From: an uncultured Eubacteriaceae bacterium
Lineage (GTDB): Bacteria > Bacillota > Clostridia > Oscillospirales > Acutalibacteraceae
NCBI GenBank assembly: GCA_937905915.1
Contig: CALCVR010000292.1
Span: forward strand, 1 to 6,124
Length of the DNA stretch: 6,124 nucleotides
Direction of reading: 5' to 3'
How positions within the stretch are numbered: the first letter of the stretch is position 1; the number at the start of each line of letters is the position of its first letter. A program made the translations under genes and the position numbers. Positions 1 to 5,703 of the stretch are shown here, one piece after another. The notes beneath the pieces were generated by a model, which was not told the DNA's origin, did no database searches, and worked only from the letters and a program-made list of their open reading frames with translations.

Positions 1-38
1 AACGCCATCGAAAGGGCTTTTTTGGCTGCCTTCCTCAT
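1..38 (-). CDS. Start of a truncated gene, probable signal-peptide protein
   Basis: Only the first 12 codons are inside the window, reading MRKAAKKALSMA before the edge. The start is the ATG at 38-36. It is supported by a strong purine-rich ribosome binding site (AGGAGAGGA, complement of 46-54) about 7 bases upstream and by two good promoters further up. The cluster of Arg/Lys residues followed by the beginning of a hydrophobic run (ALSMA) resembles the n-region of a Sec signal peptide, so an exported protein or lipoprotein is plausible. The function cannot be inferred from so short a piece. No longer in-frame start is visible, and the AT-rich leader upstream argues that this is the true beginning of the gene. 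Confidence 0.7.
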   Translation of the reverse strand, partial: MRKAAKKALSMA

Positions 39-45
39 TATGATG

Positions 46-54
46 TCCTCTCCT
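46..54 (-). promoter_or_regulatory. Ribosome binding site that fixes the start of the truncated gene
   Basis: The minus strand reads AGGAGAGGA about 7 bases before the ATG at 38-36. It is the only strong Shine-Dalgarno match in this leader and is the main reason for calling a gene start at the left edge. Confidence 0.75.
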
Positions 55-115
55 TTTTATTTCTTGCGTCCTTTATTGGATACAAATAAATTTTTTAACC
101 CTCCTTCTTAACCAT

Positions 116-144
116 ATTATATATCCAAAAAGCAAGCGCATCAA
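116..144 (-). promoter_or_regulatory. Leftward promoter (proximal) for the truncated gene
   Basis: On the minus strand, TTGATG (complement of 139-144) is followed by 17 bases and then a perfect TATAAT (complement of 116-121). The predicted transcript would start near 109 and have a leader of about 70 bases before the ATG at 38. The -35 box matches the vegetative consensus at 4 of 6 positions. The region is AT-rich, so chance matches are possible, but the perfect -10, exact spacing and correct orientation support it. Part of the promoter lies within an 18-bp motif that recurs at 5356-5373. Confidence 0.6.
126..143 (-). repeat. 18-bp intergenic motif, copy 1
   Basis: CAAAAAGCAAGCGCATCA at this site matches the sequence at 5356-5373 in 17 of 18 positions, in the same orientation. 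This copy overlaps the proximal promoter of the truncated gene (its -35 element and spacer). The other copy forms the U-run and the lower stem of an intrinsic terminator. Whether the shared sequence is functional or coincidental cannot be decided here. Confidence 0.55.
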
Positions 145-173
145 ACTAAATATATAAACTATTTCCACAAAAG

Positions 174-202
174 ATGATAAAGCAAATTCTCTTTAAAGTC
201 AA
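174..202 (-). promoter_or_regulatory. Leftward promoter (distal) for the truncated gene
   Basis: On the minus strand, TTGACT (complement of 197-202) is followed by 17 bases and then TATCAT (complement of 174-179), each 5 of 6 to consensus. A perfect TTGACA lies 5 bases further upstream (complement of 208-213), with GAGAAT 16 bases beyond it as a weaker alternative -10. Together with the promoter at 116-144 this would give tandem start sites for the gene at the left edge. Confidence 0.5.
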
Positions 203-414
203 GGTTATGTCAAAATATTAAATTGAAAAGAATTAAATGTCATGCACATTGCACTTTATATAAATGGACATAAATTTTATTGTAATTATCCTATATAAAA
301 AATAATATAATTTATATATAATAATAAACATATGATTTTTTGAGTTATCTATCCTTTCTATTTCATTTTCAGAATTGTTTTTTCAATATCATAAGATTTT
401 GTTAATGTTAATAG

Positions 415-474
415 GGTGGCTTTCACCATGAGCAATGAGGATTTTTTTAGAATCTATCGTAAGTGAAAGCCACC
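415..474 (-). repeat. 12-bp perfect inverted repeat just after adenine deaminase
   Basis: GGTGGCTTTCAC at 415-426 is the exact reverse complement of GTGAAAGCCACC at 463-474, and the arms are separated by 36 bases. The right arm starts only 7 bases beyond the adenine deaminase stop codon at 482, so a transcript leaving that gene could fold here. It is not a textbook intrinsic terminator: the loop is long, and the minus strand after the second arm (CTATTAACATTAAC) has no U-run. On the plus strand the stem extends by a few A-T and G-U pairs and is followed by a moderately T-rich stretch, but no rightward gene precedes it. It may be a terminator or processing hairpin, or the ends of a very small repeat element. 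Confidence 0.7.
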
Positions 475-481
475 TTGTTTC

Positions 482-2129
482 TTACTTTACCTCTACAAGT
501 CCCAAATCAGTAATGCGAATCTCGGGAATCACCGGTAGCGCCAAAAAGCTGAGGGCAATAAAGGGGTCCATATTGGCATTAACGCCCATGGAATACGCGA
601 TATGGGTTAATTCTCTAATTTTGTCCGTTAGTTGTTGGCGTTCGCCATTGGACATCAGCCCTGCAATGGGAAGTTCCAAGGTAGCTTGTACCTTTCCTTC
701 ACGGACTAAGGTATAGCCGCCTTGGACTCGATCCAGTTCCCGGGCCGCTAGAAGCATGTCCTTGTCGTTGTCCCCCACCAAAATTAAGTTGTGGGAATCG
801 TGGGACACAGTGGTGGCGATAGCCCCATTTTTCAAACCGTAATTGTCCAAAAGCCCTACTCCGATGTGTCCAGTGGCGTGATGGCGTTCTACAACGACGA
901 TTTTAAGAAGTTTCTTTTCTTTTAGGAGCCGTTGCGCCTCTTCCTTGGTCAGCTCTATTTTTTGGGTGATGATCTGATTTTCCACCATCCGGATCACGCT
1001 GTACCGCTTTTGATCCGGCAGAGCAAAGGAGTATTCTCCCAATGCAGGCAGACGAACCGAATGCCCGATGCTTACCGGAATAGCTGTGGCGGAAGGGTAC
1101 GCCGCCGAAATAGACATTTTGTACCGTCGCATCCTCTAAGTTGTCTAACACCACTAGGTCGGCTCGGTATCCAGGGGCAATAGCCCCGATCCCCTTTAAC
1201 CCATAGATACGGGCTGCATTAATGGTGGCCAGTTGATAGGCTGTCATAGGATTCATACCCAGTTGAATGGCCATCTGAATGCACAGCCGAATGGTTCCCT
1301 CCTTATGAATGTCCAGCAGATGTTTGTCATCGGTGCAGAAAGCCAAACGCGTTGTATCCAGCCCTTCCTTTACCACTCCTTTGACAATGTCTTGTAGATT
1401 CTTGCTCCCGCTCCCCTCTCGAATGAGCACGGCCATGCCCGCGCGGAGCTTGGCTCTGGCTTCCTCAAAGGTGACGCTTTCATGATCGGTCTCGATACCC
1501 GCCGCACAATAGGATTGCAGCAGCTGCGGAGAGGTTGAGGGAAGATGGCCGTCTAGGATCTTTCCCTGAAACAGGGCCAGCTTCTCCATCACATCCGGGC
1601 GGCATTGCAAAACGCCGCTTGCATCCATCATCTCACCTAGACCGGTAACACGGGGATGGTTTAAAAATTGCTCTAGATCGCCCGCCTTTAAGATGCTGCC
1701 TGCGTGTTCCAACGGCGTAGCGGGGACGCAGGAAGGAACCTGCACGTCATAAGGAATAGGGAGATTCTCCGAGCGATCCAGCATGAACTGGATGCCGGCT
1801 GCACCTGCTACATTGGCGATCTCATGGGGATCGGTGAGGATGGTAGTAACGCCGGAGCGCACCTCCTCCCTACAGTAGATCTCCGGCAACGCCATGGAGG
1901 ATTCTACATGGCAGTGGGCGTTAATAAAACCCGGGGACACATAGCGCCCTTCCAGATCCACAGTGTTGGGTCCATCATAGCGTCCCACACCGGCGATGGT
2001 GCCGTCGCATACAGCAATATCCCCCGTTACGATTTCACCAGTAAGAACCTGAATCAATTTTCCGTTTTGAAACACGATATCCGGTTGGCGTCTCCCCGAC
2101 GCGGTCTCAATCAAATGCTGACGATCCAT
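482..2129 (-). pseudogene. ade: Adenine deaminase, interrupted by a single-base frameshift
   Basis: Adenine deaminase hydrolyses adenine to hypoxanthine and ammonia in cytoplasmic purine salvage; it is a metal-dependent amidohydrolase. The N-terminal frame starts at the ATG at 2129 and stays in register for about 344 residues. It shows GFINAHCHVESSM (His72, His74), DPHEIANV (100-107), GLGEMM (Glu166), DGHLP (His195), TDHE (His216), REGS (237-240) and CTDD (Asp267, Asp268). The C-terminal frame, ending at 482, carries SHDSHN, PIAGLMS and LSFLALPVIP, all typical of the family's second domain. The frames join near 1095 only if one base is skipped; the joined protein would be about 548 residues, close to usual lengths (B. 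subtilis AdeC is about 577). As written, frame one runs on for about 65 unrelated residues and stops at 903. The start has AGAAGGG upstream at a rather long spacing (about 14 bases). The identity is secure; the open question is whether the break is real or a sequencing error. Confidence 0.93.
1070..1105 (-). other. Frameshift junction inside adenine deaminase
   Basis: Frame one reads convincingly through NVYFGGV (V codon at 1100-1098). The other frame becomes convincing from about IGHSVRLPALGEYSF onward. Skipping one base in the CCC run on the minus strand (GGG at 1095-1097) joins them as FGGVPSATAIPVSIG without a stop. The exact base cannot be fixed because this linker is poorly conserved in the family. 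A short homopolymer is a common place for either a real indel or a read error. Confidence 0.8.
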
Positions 2130-2158
2130 AGAAAAAGCACCATCCCTTCTGTATGTTC

Positions 2159-2177
2159 CACTGAAGTCCTTTCAGTG
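2159..2177 (-). promoter_or_regulatory. Hairpin or operator at the 5' end of the ade transcript
   Basis: CACTGAA at 2159-2165 and TTCAGTG at 2171-2177 form a perfect 7-bp inverted repeat around a 5-base centre. It begins about 5 bases after the transcription start predicted from the -10 box at 2189-2194 and ends before the ribosome binding site near 2144-2150, so it does not hide that site. It could be a stabilising 5' hairpin in the mRNA or a binding site for a dimeric repressor placed just downstream of the promoter. The symmetry is seen directly; the role is inferred. Confidence 0.55.
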
Positions 2178-2188
2178 ATATTTACAGT

Positions 2189-2216
2189 ATTATAGCACAA
2201 ACAAATGAACTTTCCA
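2189..2216 (-). promoter_or_regulatory. Extended -10 promoter of ade
   Basis: The minus strand contains TGCTATAAT (complement of 2189-2197), a perfect -10 box preceded by the TG of an extended -10 element. A weak -35, TGGAAA (complement of 2211-2216), sits 16 bases upstream. Transcription would start near 2182, giving a leader of about 53 bases before the ATG at 2129. Extended -10 promoters tolerate poor -35 boxes, which fits here. It indicates that ade is transcribed separately from the phosphoesterase gene upstream. Confidence 0.7.
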
Positions 2217-2308
2217 TTCACTTGCCTATGATTATTCTGAATCGTGCTACTGCTCTATGGAGTCTTTTCCAGTAGAGACATCGGCCCCACGCAAATCGAT
2301 GGAAGAGG

Positions 2309-2340
2309 GCAAGGCCGACCTATTTCTAAGCCGGCCTTGT
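2309..2340 (-). terminator. Possible terminator hairpin after the phosphoesterase gene
   Basis: CAAGGCCG at 2310-2317 is the exact reverse complement of CGGCCTTG at 2332-2339, with a 14-base loop and an outer G-U pair. It lies about 58 bases after the phosphoesterase stop and upstream of the ade promoter, a sensible place for a terminator. The minus strand after the stem (CCCTCTTCC) is pyrimidine-rich but lacks a U-run, so intrinsic termination would be weak. Confidence 0.4.
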
Positions 2341-2397
2341 GGAGAAGAAGGGGATTCTTACGGTTGTGAATATGCCAAACTTTTGGAGAACGCTTCT

Positions 2398-5022
2398 TTA
2401 TACCTTAGCTTTGCGGGTCAGTACCACCACGCTGGACAAAGCCAGAATGCCTACTACTACCCAGGGGAATACATCGCCGGTATCGGGATTTGCGGTGCCG
2501 TTGCCACTGTTGTTTTGATTCTGGTTGTCATCCGGTTGGCCGTTTCCTTGGTTTTGATGGCCAGACTGATTGCCATCGCCGTTTTGGTTATCGTCGTCCG
2601 AAGCATCAATTAGTTCTTCCAGATTGTCTATGGCAGCCTGCAAATCAGCCGTCGCCTGGTCCACCTGGGACTGCAACGCATTGTCGGGCAGGTTTTTAGC
2701 TACACTCAGCGCATTTGTAAAAGCGTCGGCTGTTTCTTTGGTGTAGCCGGAGAGATCCATGACCTCGGCCTTTTGAATGAGCTGCTGGAGGGCAGTATAA
2801 TCAGAAAGCTTCCACTGAACCGAGATGACGGTATTATTGTCTTCAGGATAGTTGCCGTCTTTGCCCATTGAGGTAACCAAGTTCAATAGCCAACCGTTTA
2901 TCCGATCCTTCCATTCCTGGGTCAGGATGCCCTCGGTAGCCTCGGCGCCGGTATCTGGATCCGCGAGGGTTCCATTGATCAACTGCTTCAAAAGAGATTG
3001 GATATCCAAGGTAAAGTATTTGCTCAGAGCATCCAGGAAGTCAGCGATGGAATAGCCGATTTCCGGATTGGATCCTTCCGGCATGAGATACAGCTGTTTG
3101 TTGTCGGGATCACTGGGCCATTTTGCTCCTAAAAACCCCAGGGCCAGGGACAAAGCTGTTTCGCCCGATTGATCAAAGGGACGAACCAAAGGAGTTCTCC
3201 CTTCCAAAGCTACAAAGACTTTAGATTTATTGTCCCAGGCAGTAGCGCCCAGCACGTCTTTTAAAGGAAGATTTTTGAGAACATTGTTTAGGGCATCAGA
3301 CACATTAGAGATAAGTACCTCTACTACCTCTTGCAATAGCTGGCCAGCCTCCAGCTTCTCGTTGGCAGACTGCACCCAATCAGGCCAATTGCCGTTGTCC
3401 AGGCCTCCTAAATGGCTTTGGTAGATGTAGTTTACATAGTCCAGCAAGGTTTTATCCTCCGCTACTGGAATGGAGACCAGATCGTCCACTAATTTGCCTA
3501 CAATGGCATCCAGTTGGACAGGGTTCTGAATTTCTTGATCCAGTTTGTCAAACAAAACATTCAAAGTCTGTTTCAGCCCTTCAGAGGGAATGACAACATT
3601 GAGATCGAGGATAGATACCTTCTGTTTTATGACGATTCCCCCTTGGGTGCTGTCGTAATAAAGGGACTCGCCGTTCTGGCCGTCGGGCAGGAGAAGAGGT
3701 AGCGCCACGTCGATGAGCTTTTCAATAGTAATGTTATCAATGGGAAGGCTGTCGCCCAGAAGGCTATTCAGCAGTTCTTCCAGCATCAACTTGATGCCGC
3801 CTGACTGCGCAATCTGGCTGTAGTAATCGTGAAGGAACCCATTGACGGTGGTGGTCAGCATTTGATTGCTAAAGCCGTGCTGTTGACCATAGTCTGTGAT
3901 ATCGTCAATGGTCTGCTCTTCACCGGTGACGGGATTCTGGAATGTAATGGGGCCAAGATGGGTCTTGGTTTCCACCGACATGGTCTCAGTGACGTCCCCC
4001 TGGTTATAATCCCGATCCAGGGTGACATAACGCATGGGGGACGGATAGGTAACGGCGGAACCGGTTTCAATATCGTAAAGGATGTTGCCAGCTTCAGTGG
4101 TCATGGAAGAGATATCATTTGCATGCATGTGGCCGGTAAAGATATACCGCATACCGGCATCGGCAAATTCTGTGCTAAGGCGTTCATAATCGTTGACCAG
4201 GTACATGGGTAAAATATCCGGTTCCATGCCGAAATGGGCAATGACGCCATGGTGCTGCAAGCCTATGACTGTGTCTCCCCGCTGTTTGGCGGCGGCAATC
4301 TGAGAAAGCACCCACTGTTCCAGATCAGCGCTAATGGCGCCACTGGTTTCATGTTCGTCCTTTCCGGCATCGGTATTGTCGGCGCTGTAACGAGCCGAGT
4401 CAATAGCGATAACGGTGAAGCCTTCTTTGGGCTGTGCAACATAAGACAATCCTCCGGCCTCTTTGCCTTGGGGCGGCGTATAGGTGGCGATGACGCTATC
4501 ATCGTTGTAAACAGCGTCTGCGTAAATCTTTTTAAAGTCTTCCGGCTGGGTCCGGCCGGCGGGGACAGCCGCGCCATCCTCGGTGTTAAAATTCATTGCA
4601 TTGGAGTTCCGGACGTCGTGATTGCCGGGAACCACATAGACGTCCAAACCTGGAACTTCTTCTTTCAACTGTTCCAATTGAGCGGCCATGGATTCATGTC
4701 CTTCTTTTTCACCGTCCTTGGTCAGATCGCCTGAAATCATGAGTACATCCGGCTTATCCTTTTGGATGGTGTCGAACATTTCTTCTAAAATAGCAGAACT
4801 TTCCGTAAACATCTTGCGGTCACTGTTGAGATGATCGGTATAATCCTGGGTATCCTTTATCATGGCGGGGGATAAATAGTGGGTGTCGGATAATACTGCG
4901 ATCTTCAGCGAATCTTCCTGATCGGATTGGATGGCATAGGCCGGTACAGATGCACTAGCCACAAGCATCAAAGCCGTTATGGAGGCGACTGCTTGCTTCA
5001 ACCTCCTTGTGAATTTCTGCAT
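2398..5022 (-). CDS. Secreted, sortase-anchored calcineurin-like metallophosphoesterase with FIVAR domain
   Basis: This 874-residue protein is predicted to hydrolyse a phosphoester outside the membrane; the substrate is unknown. A signal peptide covers residues 1-30 (basic start, ITALMLVASASVP, likely cut after AYA). The catalytic domain, about 37-340, has the dinuclear metal motifs in order: SDTH (Asp45, His47), SGDLTKDG (Asp98), PGNHD (Asn133, His134), QHH (His256, His257) and TGHMH (His297, His299). Residues about 365-740 match no family I recognise and look largely helical. A FIVAR-like three-helix module follows at about 742-803, then an Asn/Gln/Gly/Asp-rich wall-spanning linker (804-844). 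The sorting signal is NPDTG at 845-849, a hydrophobic stretch and the tail RKAKV. The start is supported by AGGGAG about 8 bases upstream. The layout resembles secreted phosphoesterases of Listeria (Lmo2642-like) and clostridia. The gene appears to be its own unit, with 268 bp to ade and an AT-rich leader upstream. Confidence 0.92.
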   Translation of the reverse strand: MQKFTRRLKQAVASITALMLVASASVPAYAIQSDQEDSLKIAVLSDTHYLSPAMIKDTQDYTDHLNSDRKMFTESSAILEEMFDTIQKDKPDVLMISGDLTKDGEKEGHESMAAQLEQLKEEVPGLDVYVVPGNHDVRNSNAMNFNTEDGAAVPAGRTQPEDFKKIYADAVYNDDSVIATYTPPQGKEAGGLSYVAQPKEGFTVIAIDSARYSADNTDAGKDEHETSGAISADLEQWVLSQIAAAKQRGDTVIGLQHHGVIAHFGMEPDILPMYLVNDYERLSTEFADAGMRYIFTGHMHANDISSMTTEAGNILYDIETGSAVTYPSPMRYVTLDRDYNQGDVTETMSVETKTHLGPITFQNPVTGEEQTIDDITDYGQQHGFSNQMLTTTVNGFLHDYYSQIAQSGGIKLMLEELLNSLLGDSLPIDNITIEKLIDVALPLLLPDGQNGESLYYDSTQGGIVIKQKVSILDLNVVIPSEGLKQTLNVLFDKLDQEIQNPVQLDAIVGKLVDDLVSIPVAEDKTLLDYVNYIYQSHLGGLDNGNWPDWVQSANEKLEAGQLLQEVVEVLISNVSDALNNVLKNLPLKDVLGATAWDNKSKVFVALEGRTPLVRPFDQSGETALSLALGFLGAKWPSDPDNKQLYLMPEGSNPEIGYSIADFLDALSKYFTLDIQSLLKQLINGTLADPDTGAEATEGILTQEWKDRINGWLLNLVTSMGKDGNYPEDNNTVISVQWKLSDYTALQQLIQKAEVMDLSGYTKETADAFTNALSVAKNLPDNALQSQVDQATADLQAAIDNLEELIDASDDDNQNGDGNQSGHQNQGNGQPDDNQNQNNSGNGTANPDTGDVFPWVVVGILALSSVVVLTRKAKV

Positions 5023-5352
5023 GTTCTCAACTCCCTTTTTATAGTCCGCCTTTATTATAAAGATTCAAAAATTCGTTTTCTATCGCGTTACGGAAAAATC
5101 ATTGTAAAATTTCAGGTCGTTTGTTTTGGAGTTTTTAATTTCTTTTATTCGTCCTTTAACTGTGTAAAATGCAAATAATTTTGTTTAATTTTCTATATTT
5201 TAATCACTTAAATTTTATAATTATGACTTTTATCCTATATTTTTTGAGTTGATTTTTAAATTTATAAAATTTCAATTTTTAGATCTAAGTATTTCTTTTT
5301 TATATTAAAAGTAAAAACAGCGTTTCATTTTCTTCTTATCTATTTATATAAT
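5023..5352. other. Very AT-rich leader region without a gene
   Basis: About 330 bp separate the catalase operon terminator from the phosphoesterase start. The sequence is dominated by A and T runs, in sharp contrast to the coding DNA on either side. I see no open frame with a start and ribosome binding site on either strand, no RNA gene and no riboswitch-like conserved core. Besides the -10 candidate at 5054-5059 and the ribosome binding site at 5031-5036, nothing can be named. Confidence 0.6.
5054..5059 (-). promoter_or_regulatory. Candidate -10 box for the phosphoesterase gene
   Basis: The minus strand reads TATAAT here, which would start transcription near 5047 and leave a leader of about 25 bases containing the AGGGAG ribosome binding site (5031-5036). 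No -35 box is recognisable at 16-18 bases upstream and there is no TG extension. In such AT-rich DNA a lone TATAAT is weak evidence, so a start further upstream in the leader remains possible. Confidence 0.4.
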
Positions 5353-5396
5353 GAACAAAAAGCAAGCCCATCACATCCTTAGGATGCAATAGGCCT
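5353..5396 (-). terminator. Intrinsic terminator of the catalase-DUF1905 operon
   Basis: On the minus strand a 15-bp stem (complement of 5364-5396) folds around a TAA triloop. Its centre is the perfect CATCC/GGATG palindrome and its base is AGGCC paired with GGCTT; four of the 15 pairs are G-U. The run GCTTTTTGTT (complement of 5354-5363) follows directly. It begins about 32 bases after the stop codon at 5428, exactly where the operon should end. The 3' arm and U-run contain copy 2 of the 18-bp motif also found at 126-143. Confidence 0.85.
5356..5373 (-). repeat. 18-bp intergenic motif, copy 2
   Basis: CAAAAAGCAAGCCCATCA differs from the copy at 126-143 by one base (C5368 against G138). Here it supplies the U-run and lower 3' arm of the terminator. 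The equivalent promoter elements seen at copy 1 are poor here (GTGATG and TATATA), so this copy does not look like a good promoter. Confidence 0.55.
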
Positions 5397-5427
5397 ACCT
5401 TTTATTTTCTTATTGCAATATATGGGA

Positions 5428-5697
5428 TCATTCACGTTCCCACAACTTGACCTGCACAGTATCCCCTGGTTGTTTTCCGATCTTGGCCCGGATATCTTTT
5501 CGTAAACCTAGAATATGTCCTGGCGTCCCCATTCGGACAAGGCTTCCGGCATAAGGATATCCATCGAATTGGACGTGTACTTTTACTCGTCCCTTTCCAA
5601 ACTCTTTTTTCACATCGTAGGGGAATTCTACGTAAGCACCATCCATATCTGGAACCTTTTTTACTATCGCTTCAAATTCATAAATCTTAGTATTCAT
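5428..5697 (-). CDS. DUF1905-family small protein
   Basis: This 89-residue protein matches the DUF1905 family over its whole length. It shows FEAIVKKV near the start, [20 protein letters not shown] (21-40), a DGYPYAGSL segment, and the closing [20 protein letters not shown]. Family members form a small beta-barrel-like fold; no reaction is established, and some are fused to a YdeI/OmdA-type domain, which is absent here. The ATG at 5697 lies 6 bases after the catalase stop and has no recognisable Shine-Dalgarno sequence (CAGTAAAATATA precedes it). Translation therefore probably depends on ribosomes finishing the catalase. The terminator at 5353-5396 closes the unit. There is no signal peptide or membrane segment, so it should be cytoplasmic. 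The family call is confident; the function is unknown. Confidence 0.85.
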   Translation of the reverse strand: MNTKIYEFEAIVKKVPDMDGAYVEFPYDVKKEFGKGRVKVHVQFDGYPYAGSLVRMGTPGHILGLRKDIRAKIGKQPGDTVQVKLWERE

Positions 5698-5703
5698 TAT
5701 ATT

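Larger units (their letters stand above)
39..481. other. AT-rich intergenic region without a gene
   Basis: This 443-bp stretch separates the end of adenine deaminase from the start of the truncated gene. Base composition is strongly AT, with runs such as ATATAATTTATATATAATA near 305-325, and no open frame combines a start, a ribosome binding site and meaningful length. It holds the ribosome binding site, the two leftward promoters and the inverted repeat described separately. In roughly 215-410 I see only AT-rich sequence and nothing further that I can name. Confidence 0.7.

Noticed and set aside
1070..1105. Programmed +1 frameshift as the normal way to make adenine deaminase
   Set aside because: There is no stop codon at the slip site, no upstream Shine-Dalgarno stimulator or obvious downstream structure, and the family is normally made from one frame. 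It is kept only as a remote possibility in the findings.
2111..2143. Ten-codon minus-strand frame (MVLFLWIVSI) overlapping the ade start, as a possible leader peptide
   Set aside because: Its ATG directly abuts the AGAAGGG ribosome binding site with no spacing, so initiation there is unlikely; it is more likely a by-product of the long spacing to the real ade start.
2130..2183. Purine riboswitch in the ade leader
   Set aside because: The predicted leader is only about 53 bases and lacks the three-way-junction core and conserved loop sequences; it holds only a 7-bp hairpin.
2204..2219. AATG/CATT symmetry around the -35 region of ade as an operator
   Set aside because: Four-base arms separated by seven bases are too weak to separate from chance in AT-rich DNA.
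2490..2610. Short near-repeats such as GGTTTTGAT as a tandem or CRISPR-like array
   Set aside because: They are irregular and encode the Asn/Gln/Gly/Asp-rich linker, a normal low-complexity wall-spanning segment; there is no regular repeat and spacer pattern anywhere in the window.
2257..2613. Rightward open frame of 118 codons spanning the end of the phosphoesterase gene
   Set aside because: It overlaps the Asn/Gln-rich linker and sorting-signal coding sequence antisense, has no ribosome binding site, and its hydrophobic look comes from complementing low-complexity codons.
4234..4734. Rightward open frame of 166 codons inside the phosphoesterase catalytic domain
   Set aside because: The opposite strand encodes unmistakable metal-binding motifs over the same bases; this frame has no motif, start signal or family resemblance.
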